Positions 9,301 to 19,117 of a stretch of DNA of 27,658 nt are shown piece after piece. Position 1 is the first letter of the stretch, and every line of letters begins with the position of its first letter. Below the pieces are notes generated by a model. The model had not been told where the DNA came from. It saw only the letters and a list, made by a program, of their open reading frames with translations, and did no database searches. This DNA is from Phaeoceros laevis (Eukaryota; Anthocerotophyta; Anthocerotopsida; Notothyladales): assembly GCA_049999765.1 (NCBI GenBank), contig JBNGIQ010009021.1, positions 1 to 27,658 of the forward strand, given 5' to 3'. The position numbers and the translations under genes are program-made.

Positions 9301-12185
9301 CTTACACATCAGTCCGAAGGTTCACTCTGCATTCAATCCGGTCCAGCTTGTAACGCTACAAAACCCAACCTTATCAGGAAACTCCTCAAACGTCGGATGA
9401 TGATCCTTATAACGACGGATAACGTCCTGTAAGGATGCTGAAACAAAGAAGTGTTGCTGTTTTAGCCTAAGCTCCTTGCCCTGCATTTCACCACGGAACA
9501 CTCAACGATATTCAAGGGGGTGCTTATAATGATGGACGTAGTATAGCAAGTTTTTACAGGCAGCACGGCAGCTGTCAGCTGATGGTAACTGAGACCAGGA
9601 TATCCGTTTCCACCCCTTTGTTGTTAATGGAGTGAATAGCCGAGAGTAAGAGTAAGACAAGTCACCTGATATGTTCGATCGTCAGGGTAAAGGATGCTGG
9701 TTATGCTTTCTGCTCTCTGCTTGCTAAGAATTGCATTTACATAATCTCCAGTGTTGAAGGATTGCTGTCCAGGCACAGAAGCGGGTCAGTATTCCTCTAG
9801 AAAGCTTAAGGTCACTTCCTAAGGTCATACGCTGAACATATGTTGACCCAGGCTTACAACTACTGTGGCGTAACAACAGGCCAAGTCCTACCAGATCAAA
9901 CTCTCCACTGGGTTTTGCAGCCCATAGTCGCATGTTTATTGTGTTGCGTGTGCCATATCCTGGAATCGGGTTGTCATATGCAACAGCTTCAACCTGTTAC
10001 CGCAACATAGAAGCAGCAGAAGCAAAAGAGAGGTTCAGTTGTTACTCCAAAAACCGATGCTTCAAAGTGCGGTACAAAGTGCGGTTGAAAGCAAGTTGTT
10101 TGCCTAACATTTTGTGAAACATAGAGTGGCATGCAACAAACGAACTGAACGCAACCTATAGAAAGGTACGGTCGGGCCTTACGACTTCCCCTGGAACCCA
10201 TTTGAACTTCTTTTTGCCATTGCGCCACTCGCTCTCTACAGAGCCATTGAACTGACAAGGCATACCAGTGAAAACGATTAGTGACAGCACAAAGACTAGA
10301 CATCTCAAAATCATCGATGGATCAACACACTAACCAAAACTGTCAAAAGTTAGCTCAGATCACCTGCACAGGGTAGGTGACATGCACTCGCTCAATCTCC
10401 CATGGGTTACCGAAGTTCAGCCAGTAGTCAGGCTGTTCGTGCTGAAACCCATCTTGTATGGTTTGCCTAAAAATACCATACTGATATCGAATGCCGTACC
10501 TGCGGACAGTCAAGTTACTTCATTAAATGAGCCGCAACATCTTTTTGGTTTATGAAAGGTTCTGGACAAGGAATGATGTATAGAAACGTTCACAGCAGCA
10601 CTGGCCTCAACTGAAAATGGACAAATGTTATATAGCAAGTCAGGGGGGTCAGGGGTCGGCAACAGAGCGAGTACAATACCCCCAAGCTGGATAGTCCAAC
10701 GTGGCAAGCGAATCTAGGAAACATGCTGCAAGCCGTCCAAGACCTCCATTACCCAAAGCAGCATCCCGCTCCTGACATCACAACCTCCAGTTTAGAGAAC
10801 ACTGAACATTGTAATGTTCGCCTTTGCACAATGCAAAGCCTGTGTTGCTGCTAAAACGCTGGTATAGTCATCATACCAGAGACCAAGTGCAAGTTGTGGC
10901 ATATTTGGGTTCCCTACCTGCTCGACCAGCACTTCCAGGTTGTAACCAAGTTGTGTCAAGGCTTCGGCATACTGATCCTTGATCCCCATATTGAAAATGC
11001 TGTTCAGCAGAGACCTTCCTACATGGCCAGCGGTACTGTGAGTCGAAAGTGTTGGCAACCTGTTGTATACTATTCACATTGCATGAGATGTTTTACCCAT
11101 AAGGAACTCCATGGAAAGGTAATAGACACGTTTCACGTCACGTCCCCTAAAAAATTGCTGGGTATCATTCCAGCTCTCGATAAGACGGTCTCTCACACTG
11201 TAAGCTGTAGCCTGCACAACGACTCTGAGTATTTGGCAAGTCAGCCAGAGGACCTACAAAGTCAAACTTTTCTTTGCCCAACACAGTAATTCCAAAATTG
11301 TATTCAACGAATGGAAGAGGACACTTTCTCTTTTTTCTCTCGTCCTTAAGCCAAACATTAAAACGAATATAGCAAAGAAAGTCGCAGCCATGACGTTACC
11401 TGGTAGGCTTCAAAGTCATCGAATTTAAACCGTGAGCGAGCAAGAGTGTACTCCACATGGTCCATTACACTCTTCTGGATGCTCCGCACGTCATCTTTCA
11501 AATACTGATCCACCATACTGTACAGAAGTTCAGTTCTGCCTTGAGTCCCCGGTGTACCTGATATGTCAGCTCCGACATTTGTGGGAATGGACGTAGGTTG
11601 TCGGTTTGTCATGCGATTTCCGGACACCAGCTCCTCGTCCAATGCAGACATCAACGCTCTCCTGATATTTTCCTGGTCTGAGGAGCTGACAACCTTCCGA
11701 CCCCCGGCGTCGGTGAGAAAGGTGTTGCAGACAAATCCACCATCCTCAAGGTCTACTTTTACCCTCGAGATTAGCAGACCGAGGTCCTGAACAGTGGAGA
11801 TGACCTTTTGTAAAAATCCTGCTCTACTTGATGCCTTGACTTGAATGACGGTGAATTCCTCGCTGCTATCGTTGTCAAATGCTACACTACTTGGAAGAGT
11901 TTTTTTTTCTTCAACCACCCCCCGACCTGATTGAATAGGGCGGACCTCTAACGCTCCAACAAAGTTGCGCTTCAATTGAGCTGTAACAGTCAAACAACTA
12001 TTCCTGCCCCTGAAGGGCCACTGTCCACCAGCCGGAAGAGCTGGCAGAATGGTCCTAGGAAACCGTCCCGCGAAGAAAGAACCAGCCCCTCCATTGTAGA
12101 GAAGCGACTTATCCAATTCTGAGCGCAAGAAAGGAAACTTGGTCACAGGAAGACTGCCTGATTGTCCGTGAATTAGAGGTTCCAT
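6334..12185 (-). CDS. PHS: alpha-1,4-glucan phosphorylase with N-terminal ACT domain
   Basis: The enzyme releases glucose-1-phosphate from starch or glycogen ends using PLP. All 22 exons join in frame: 11400-12185, 11097-11211, 10918-11018, 10680-10771, 10364-10499, 10183-10251, 9892-9993, 9666-9764, 9370-9480, 9056-9262, 8730-8837, 8543-8641, 8378-8434, 8123-8269, 7972-8031, 7717-7821, 7427-7588, 7239-7312, 6985-7108, 6783-6874, 6576-6699, 6334-6486; about 1040 residues. Motifs include [17 protein letters not shown] (about 339), [39 protein letters not shown]-like DYNVSVAE, and the PLP-site [14 protein letters not shown] with Lys near 890. Residues 1-95 are basic and transit-peptide-like. 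Residues about 111-185 form an ACT domain ([20 protein letters not shown], then [12 protein letters not shown]). The roughly 80-residue L80 insertion of plastidial Pho1 is absent. ATG 12185 follows an in-frame stop at 12222-12224. Exon 12 has a NAGNAG acceptor, and exon 19 an alternative in-frame donor 21 nt downstream. Confidence 0.95.
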
Positions 12186-13131
12186 CGCACCTCGAGAGCT
12201 GCCGGTACCTGGTCTGAAATTTCACCAGCTGATCCGGCCAGCTGGAGCCAAATCACAACATCCACACGTACTGAAATGCAGGGGTCGACAGTAGCATCAG
12301 CTGCAGCATGGAATTTACTTGAGAAGAATCTGCAAGTCGTCGGAAATCTGTGCACACAATTCCACGGATTTTTGAGGACGACAAACCTGCAACTATGCAC
12401 ACAGATTTTTCTTTGGACCGCGACTACAAGGCGGCTGAATGCTCCATGCGCTCAAGCTAGGACGAGATTTTGTCACATAAGAATTGCGTCGAGGTGACAG
12501 CCTCAGTGGAGCGAGCGAGTGATGGGAGAAAGGATTGAACACGCATCCATTTGTGGCTCCTTCGGAATCAGTGAACTCTGTGTGGAGCCACCAAACCAAG
12601 GAGCCTAGCCGGCAGCTCTCAGGTCGACCACTCGTATTGGCCTGCCAGGAGAATGAGCGAGAGGCAGCTGGGAGGGCCTAAGAATCCGGAAGGCGGCCCC
12701 ACGGCATCTCTAGCGTTGCTACTACTTGGCCCCCAGATTTTAATGGACAGTAAATTCTCGAAAGGTAGTAGATTCCACATTTTACAGAAGGCCAGAAGCC
12801 GACACTCTACACAAAGAGCAGCGACGAGCCAGCGTAAGCACTAGACTACAGACCCTAGGTGACATTCACCAAAAGGCCGAGGACATGCATGTATCTTTTC
12901 GGTTCCTAGTGAGTTTTCAACTGAAAGAGTTGCTGATGGCTCGAGTCACATCTGCCCAGGTAATCGACATCCTAATTTCCTAATGTACCAAAATAGACAA
13001 GAGTACAAGATTTCTTTAGCCAATTGGGGGGGTGTCGGCTTTGGACACTGGAGAAGTTAAATAACACCCCGACATCCCCATATAGTTGAGACCAAGGAGC
13101 TGACCAAACTGCCAAGGTGAAACACGGTGCA
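12186..13131. other. intergenic region between CSTF2 stop and phosphorylase start
   Basis: Both flanking genes run on the minus strand, so this holds the 3' UTR of CSTF2 (right side) and the promoter and 5' UTR of the phosphorylase (left side). Open frames on either strand show no domain. A G-rich hairpin at 13028-13079 is listed separately. Confidence 0.5.
13028..13079. other. G-rich inverted repeat in CSTF2 3' region
   Basis: GGGGGTGTCGG (13028-13038) faces CCGACATCCCC (13069-13079), forming an 11-base stem with one G-T wobble around a 30-base loop. An alternative pairing, GGGGTGT (13029-13035) with ACACCCC (13064-13070), is also perfect, so two stems compete. It begins about 50 bases past the CSTF2 stop codon and would be transcribed in that gene's 3' UTR. 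Confidence 0.5.
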
Positions 13132-16110
13132 TTATCGAAGCGCCTGCTGAAGCTGTATCACCTGCTGTCTTTGCTCCATTGGTAATAAATTTATCTGATC
13201 CGGGGTCAGGTTCAACACCTGCTCTAACAACGCCTTCTGCTGTTCGAGCTCCATTTGTACCTGTGACTGCACAACAGTAGTGAATTTAGTCAGAACACAC
13301 CAAACTGTGGTTAGCTGCAGCAATTGGATGCTCGCAAGCCACACCGACCTGAGGCTGAGCTTGTGACTGGGACTGCACTTGGCGATGCGACTGTGCTTGA
13401 AGTTGAGACTGCTGCATGGCCTGCAGTTGCAGTTGTCCGTATCCGTTGCCAGCATGTACATCACCTGCTGCCACATATGCTATCCTGGGGTTCACATCAT
13501 TACCCATTGGGCCGCCAACCATAGACATGCCCATCCCTCCAGCCAAATTCCCACTTCCTAGCAAGTGACTGCCACCTAGGTTGCCAATGTTGCCACTACT
13601 TTGTGAAGCATGGTGCATTATCCCAGATGCAAGTCCACCCCTTCCTGCTTGAGGTCCCATACCAATGTTTCCACCTAACATCCCTGTATTACCAGATACA
13701 CCACCTTGGCCTAACATTGCTACTCCACCCATTTCCCCACCAACACGGGATGCACTGTTCGCTAGATTGTTTGCAGCCATCTGAACAACCACGTTTAATG
13801 AGTGCATCAGGCAAGGTCCACTGTCAGATTGGCATGATAATCTGCAAAAAACTGGAAAGAACCACCCTGGCAGTGCATACCTGCTGGTACGCTTGTTGAG
13901 TAAGAGGCTGGCTTGGCAGCTGTTGTCCATGCTGCTGATACGCTATAGGTAGTTGTCCTTGCGGAAGCGATCCCTGAAGCTTCAGGATCAGCATACTGCG
14001 TGGGAAGCATAAAAAAAACCACCAGGAAACTCATAAATATCGTGAACACACCTGGAATTGCATCTGGGATATACACTGCTGCGTTTGATTTGAGGCAGGT
14101 TGGAACAGTGGCTGCTGAACATTTTGAGCAGGAACACCTGCTGCAGGTCGTGGTTGTGCCTGCAACTGTGGGGCTACTTGCTGTGACAGTACAGAGTTTG
14201 TCTGCAGACCAAGAGATGTCTGTGCCTGTGCCTGCTGATTGCTCTGAACGGTAACACCCTGAAAATGTGCCAAGAAAAAAGTTTTGATTACATAAGCACT
14301 CAAGTACAGGAAAAACACAAATGCACTTTGAAGTGTGCCTTGGGACAAATGCAAATTTTTCAAATTCATATGCAGAGCCCTCACCCCTTGTGAAGGCTTG
14401 ACCATTCCCAGCATGATTTGGGCCTGCAAAGACGCCAGCATCGGCCAAGGTAAGGCACAAGCAAAATTTACAGTCAAAAGTTTTGGGCTGCAGACTAGGT
14501 GACAACAACAAACCGTGGACAGACCTGAAACAGAGCTTTGGTCAATTGCGGGTTTCCCACAAGTAGCTGACGGGCTTGTTGCTGATTTTGCTGTATTAAG
14601 GCCTGCACATCATTCCACTCTTTGTAAGCTACTTGAGATCATGATAGGTAACACAGCCTAGATGCAGTAACCTGGAGTATGTACTGAACGACTCCAGGAA
14701 AAGACCTAAGACCTAGAACACTGCAAGAACTTTGCTCTACACCAGAAAGTCATGCAGACAAGCGAGCAACGCTTTTCAAGTGTGCAGCCCACGACATGTT
14801 GGAATTGATGAAGTCATTGGCATAAGACGTACCTTCATTTGCAACATAACCTCATACAATTGCTGCTTGGACATGCTTGCCAAGTGGCTTGTTAGGGAGT
14901 CTGTATTTCCATTGGCCTGAGAGGGGCCGTTCATCTGCCCTGCTCCTTGAGCTTGACTCAATAGCATTGCAAGCTGAGAGTTCCCTAATGCTCCTGCCAT
15001 GACAGAAGCTGCGGCAGTTGCTGCTTGATAGCCTATTGGCTGGTCCAACAGTGTATTGTCAACACTGTGGAGGCCTGGATGAGTCAACACACTAACTGGC
15101 TGCTTCTGTGCATCTGCAGCAGCACGGAGGCTGTTACCTTCAACTCAAATGTTGCAGTGAAGCTTGGAAACAGAAGCAGAAAAAGACTCCTATTTCATCA
15201 CCAGAACACCAAAACTCACCATAACCGTAACTTTGCTGCTGCAGACCAGGACCACCACGCCCCTGACCATATAAAGCCATAAAACAGGTTCAGCAAAGGT
15301 AAAAAATTCTGTGATTCCTGGGTCGTCTCATCCCAGTTTGTCGACTAAGAAACAACAAACAGACTCTAGCATGGAAGCCAGACTCGTGCTGAGAACTCCA
15401 GGTGGAAAACACTGCAGGGTATGACTATTTGTTTACCTGTTCTCTGCTTCGATCTACGCCACCCCCTTTCTCATTTTCGGCAAAATCAACCCGCAGCTGA
15501 CGACCATTGATTTCGTACCCCTGCAGATTTCGCCGGGCACTTAGAGCTGTCTCCTCGTCCCTAAACTCACAGAATCCATACCCTTTTGGTTTGCCAGTTT
15601 CCCTGTCAACTACAAGCCTGAAAAACGCGAGTGGTCCAAGCGAGGTTACTTTCCAAAGCGCGTACACATCGATGTGACCACACCAGCCACCCACAAAAGC
15701 ATCATTCTTACCCTCCAAACAGACACTCAGAACATGATACTGCGCAGCAAGACCTAAAACTGAACTCAAAAGCTCCGGGATGAAAAACCTCGGACCAACT
15801 AGCCGCGCCTTCCACGGCTCCCAAAATGACCAGGCAGCAAACTCGAACGCACCATAGGGCTCAGCCTGCAAAAAGTTTTCGAGGATGTACCTAAAGGAAA
15901 CAACTGGTCCAACTTCTTCACAAATTTGCACAAGCTGTTCTTCTGTGGCATCATACGGTATATTTCCAACTACAATCCCAGCAGCAAGAGAAACACATGT
16001 TTTCTTCATTCAGCAAGTGTAAAAGGGAGAAAAGACTAGAGGAGCAAGAAAACAGGGACCAAGAGCATACCGAAAACGCAGCGCGATGCTCGATGTTGAC
16101 TGCTGCTCAT
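13132..16110 (-). CDS. CSTF2: cleavage stimulation factor subunit 2 (CstF-64)
   Basis: CstF-64 binds the GU-rich element downstream of poly(A) sites and helps direct pre-mRNA 3'-end cleavage in the nucleus. Eleven exons join in frame: 16071-16110, 15891-15969, 15437-15617, 15220-15262, 14833-15113, 14525-14602, 14385-14423, 14052-14258, 13881-13973, 13349-13780, 13132-13266; 535 residues. An N-terminal RRM (about 10-88) has RNP2 CVFVGNIP and RNP1 KGYGFCEF. The hinge, which binds CstF-77 and symplekin, is at [14 protein letters not shown] and the following [21 protein letters not shown] Gln-, Gly- and Met-rich middle follows. The C terminus has the conserved three-helix domain ([17 protein letters not shown], then [11 protein letters not shown]). 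Exon 9 was read in the Gln-rich frame from the acceptor TTCAG at 13974; an upstream acceptor would break the frame. A partial copy lies at 596-921. Confidence 0.94.
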
Positions 16111-16454
16111 GGCGGGAGAATTAGCTGCGAGGAAACGCTGCCACTCATGTCGTTGCAGAAAAGAATGCTGCGACCCCTCGAATTCAGAAGCCCGAGGACA
16201 CGGCCAACGACGAAGCACTCGACGAGAACCGATGACCACGAAGTTTGTTTCAGGCACGCGGGTTGGTTCATAAATTAGGTTAGGCGCACGAATCTTCAAA
16301 TCACATCTTAAAGTTTGCAGTTAATGAATAACCTACTAGTGAAGTACTATAGTTAACCCCTTTTGGCTTAGTTAACTGCCCGTTTCAGCGCGATTCGAGG
16401 AAGAGCTCGCGGCGTACGGTCCAGGCGCAGTCTCAGCTGGTACATAGGTGCCAC
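16111..16454. other. divergent intergenic region, CSTF2 / D27-like
   Basis: The CSTF2 ATG (16110, minus) and the first plausible D27-like ATG (16455, plus) are 344 bases apart, so this should act as a shared promoter region. A plus-strand open frame from ATG 16148 is Arg/Ser/Thr-rich and could be a transit-peptide exon. CGC..CTG at 16388-16438, flanked by TTTCAG and GTACAT, could be a second small exon. Neither is strong enough to call. Confidence 0.4.
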
Positions 16455-17316
16455 ATGCTTGCACATCTGGCCTTTGTCAGAGGTTTCTTGGTTCAGAGTT
16501 CCTTTACGAAACCAGTCGGAGCTGGCATTGTTTCTGTGGGAGCAGCCAGGGTAACCCACGCAACAACCCAGTGGCTCATGGACCGGTGCAATATAACCGA
16601 GGGGCAACTAGCAGATGGTTCCATGCTTACAAGTGGGGTATGGTCCTCCAGCAATTCCTGTTGTCGGGTTTGCGTTTCTTTTCCTGTTTGGCCAGACAAT
16701 CTGTCGCAGGTCTTGGTAAAAATGTGCCAGGTCCATGCGCAGGTCCATGTGTGCGCAGGTCTTGGTAGAAATGTGCCCAGTACTTGGAAGAAAGTAAGTG
16801 TGCAGGACTATGCACAGACACCTGTAAAATACCTACTCAGGTGAGTGACCCAGACTTTGAGCTTGCATCATTTTCTGTTGCAAGCTGTAGTTAACTTTGC
16901 ACAAGCCTCACCCTTCAGAACATGACAGCTCTTTATCAGTGGAGACATAGGAGTACCGCTCACTTTGGAACCCAACTATGAAGATTTCAGCTGTCAGGTA
17001 TGGAACAGCTGTGTCAAGCTTTTTTATGTGAGTGGTCCTGGCATGAAATTCTCTTGTTGTGTTTTCATGGACATGAGTTATACTTCTGGTATTTGCTTTG
17101 GAAGCACATATCTGTTGTGAGCTGATAAAGGGAACTGTACTCCTTGTGCATGTGTGTCAGTTCAAGTTTGGTGTGGAGCCACTTGCTCGCAACCAAGATA
17201 AGGCTCTTTCGTCACCCTGCTTAGATTTGTGTCCAGTTGCAGCAGCACGAGAAATGATCAGATATGTCTCAGCAATGCCCACAGGTATCAAGCTGTTTCA
17301 TGTTATGCCTAAATAA
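16455..17316 (+). CDS. D27L: DWARF27-like carotenoid isomerase domain protein (N terminus uncertain)
   Basis: D27 proteins are plastid iron-binding beta-carotene isomerases; D27 itself starts strigolactone synthesis, while D27-like paralogs have related or unknown substrates. Exons 16455-16637, 16710-16730, 16781-16840, 16929-16997 and 17161-17316 join in frame to 162 residues. They cover the conserved C-terminal domain (DUF4033): ATTQWLMDRCNI, SGVLVKMCQYLEESKCAGLC, DTCKIPTQLF, GVPLTLEPNYEDFSCQFKFG and SPCLDLCP. The Cys pattern is typical of D27-like proteins closer to Arabidopsis At1g64680 and At4g01995 than to D27. Family members are usually well over 200 residues with a transit peptide and a helical N-terminal part; neither is clearly visible here, so the start may be wrong or the protein short. 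The third intron boundary lies in a tandem duplication. The last 15 or so residues after AAAREMIR are not conserved. Confidence 0.82.
16706..16780 (+). repeat. tandem duplication spanning a 21-nt exon and the next intron of the D27-like gene
   Basis: GCAGGTCTTGGTA.AAATGTGCC occurs at 16706-16728 and again at 16755-16777, about 49 bases apart, with one internal mismatch. GTCCATG.GCGCAG is also doubled between them. The first copy carries the exon VLVKMCQ. The second copy forms the 3' end of the 50-nt intron 16731-16780. Confidence 0.85.
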
Positions 17317-17860
17317 ATTGCCGTCTTTTGGGTGACATCCGGAGGTAATACTACGGTGTTGCTCCGATGTGGCAGGTCAGCTGACCCTGGAGACAGTGAC
17401 TGGTGGACCAGTTGTTTTCAGCTGTTTTTCTCGTGCTTGTGATTGGGATGAAGGCTCGAGTGAGGGAATGGTCCTGAAGGCTTGCTTAAAGGTGCTGAAA
17501 GGCGAATTCCGAGCACCAGTGGATGTTCTTTCCAAATAAGGCGAAGACGCGGCCAGTGGCAATTGCCTGAAGTTCGCAGCCGATAGAATATGCACAACTG
17601 AACCCACATGTATCATTCGAACGTGTGAAACAAGCTGAAGGGGTACGTACTTGTGAAGAGCTTTGAAATTTTTTAATCGCCGTTACGATATTTTGTCACT
17701 TCCAACTTTGTTGATTTCTTTGGCAGGGATTTTATTCCTCGAGTTTTGGTGCTGAGTTGGTTGATCGTTCCGAGGTGGATAGCTACTGACAAGTACTGCT
17801 CATGGGCCAGTACAACAGCCATGGAGGAATTTGTAGCACACAGGTATCTGAACTCTGCCG
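17317..17860. other. intergenic region 3' of the D27-like gene
   Basis: No coding exon was recognised. The AAATAAA overlapping the D27-like stop codon could serve as a poly(A) signal. The remainder has no recognisable domain in any frame. Confidence 0.4.
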
Positions 17861-18100
17861 AGTTAGTGCGAGAGTTGGATTGTAATGCACAAAAGAATAG
17901 AAGATTTCTTCATCCAACTCTGGGCAAACACTTCTAACCAAGTTTGTGCGAGGGTTAGATTGTAATACATAAAAGAATAGAAGATCTCTTCTCCCAAATC
18001 TGGGCAAACACTTCTAACCGAGTTTGTGCGAGAGTTAGATTGTAATGCACAAAAGAATAGAAGATCTCTTCTCCCAAATCTGGGCAAACACTTCTAACCC
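17861..18100. repeat. 80-base tandem triplication
   Basis: Three abutting units, 17861-17940, 17941-18020 and 18021-18100, are each exactly 80 bases. Units two and three differ at about four positions; unit one is more diverged, mainly near its middle. Each carries GATTGTAAT, AAAGAATAGAAGAT and CTGGGCAAACACTTCTAACC. The array ends 43 bases from the MFT-like stop codon, so on the minus strand it would fall in that gene's 3' UTR or just beyond. Confidence 0.95.
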
Positions 18101-18142
18101 TAGCACAGCGATAAATCCTCCGCACTCCCTCTAGTAAGTAAA

Positions 18143-19117
18143 TTATCGCCTTCTAGTGCCCGCTTCTTTCTGGGCGTTGAAATAAACAGCTGCAACTGGG
18201 AGTCCTAGACCGTACTGAGCAGCAAAATTTCTGGTGCTAAAATTGTTGCGAACTGGTGGAGATGTGGCCATCAATGGTCCGCGCTGCTCGAACAGGACAA
18301 ATATGTACCTGTGTATCCCAATGGGAGGCTTCGGCCCCATGTAAGGCACAACCTCAGTACCTGCAGGGAAGTGCGGGAGAGCTTCACATTGGTGACAAGC
18401 TGGAAACCTCGGGGAGAATCATCACAGTCTGCGGCTTTGGCTCCAAGATTGTGTAAAACTGTACCTTGACTTGAATCCGTTGAGGCAGGAATATTTGTCA
18501 CAATCCTGGTTATTCAGACAGCACACAGCCTATAGTGAGGTAGCAATGGCCAGGAAGACAAGCTTCTGGATGCTACTAGAATAGAACAGAATCGTACCAG
18601 TGCACCCACTCCCGCATAGATGGCTCGGACGGACTTGGAGCATCGGGGTCCGTCATGACCTGCGGATTGAGATCATGGTAAGTTCCAGTTTGTGCTCAGG
18701 CTGGTGACTGATCCTGGACTACACGAAGCAACACCTGAGCTACCACTCATCTACCAGTAGGATTTTGTACCAACCTATAACTTACTTGCCGCTCAAAAAG
18801 TTCTTCCCGGAACTAGGAGGGGTGCACCGCCGGTAAGCACGTAAAAGAAACACTCTCCTTACCCAATGCTACAGCTACAATTACAAAAAACCAAAGTAGG
18901 GGGAGTGCGAAACCAGAGTGAAGTAGGTATCGCTGCCGGTGCGGCCTGCAATTTGAACGTTAGGAGGCGATTCCGTGGCTGACGGCTTTATTTCACAGCC
19001 ATTGTTGACCTGCCTAACGTTATAGTAGACAGACATACTCACAGTAGGCACAAACAGGTCAATAACGTCGCCTATGACTCTGCCGACCACCAAAGGGTCT
19101 GTTGACCGCACAGCCAT
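18143..19117 (-). CDS. MFT: MFT-type PEBP protein (MOTHER OF FT AND TFL1 family)
   Basis: PEBP-family proteins of the FT/TFL1/MFT group are small regulators; MFT controls seed germination in flowering plants and is the type present in early land plants. Four exons (18914-19117, 18598-18659, 18465-18505, 18143-18360) join in frame to 174 residues. Exons two and three are 62 and 41 nt, the lengths conserved across plant FT/TFL1/MFT genes. Motifs are DPLVVGRVIGDVIDLFVP, NGCEIKPS, VMTDPDAPSPSEP, GPKPPIGIHRYIFVLF, FSTRNFAAQYGLGLPVAAVY and FNAQKE. The residue that separates FT (Tyr) from TFL1 (His) is Trp here, in MREWVHW (about Trp86), which marks the MFT class. The start MAVRS agrees with the family, although the frame is open upstream. 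Its function in this organism is unknown. Confidence 0.94.

Noticed and set aside
9273-9303. 15-base direct repeat GAGAGTCAGGCACTT, two copies
   Set aside because: It lies within phosphorylase intron 9 near the acceptor of exon 10; it does not create a usable splice site and looks like minor replication slippage.
13975-14009. Longer version of CSTF2 exon 9 from the upstream CACGCAG acceptor
   Set aside because: It forces a Ser/Thr/Ala frame that ends out of phase with exon 10. The TTCAG acceptor at 13974 gives a Gln-rich segment that joins both neighbours in phase 0.
17783-18087. Minus-strand frames encoding a repeated FGRRDLLFF-type peptide
   Set aside because: The repetition simply reflects the 80-base tandem repeat. 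The unit is not a multiple of three, so the frame changes from unit to unit.
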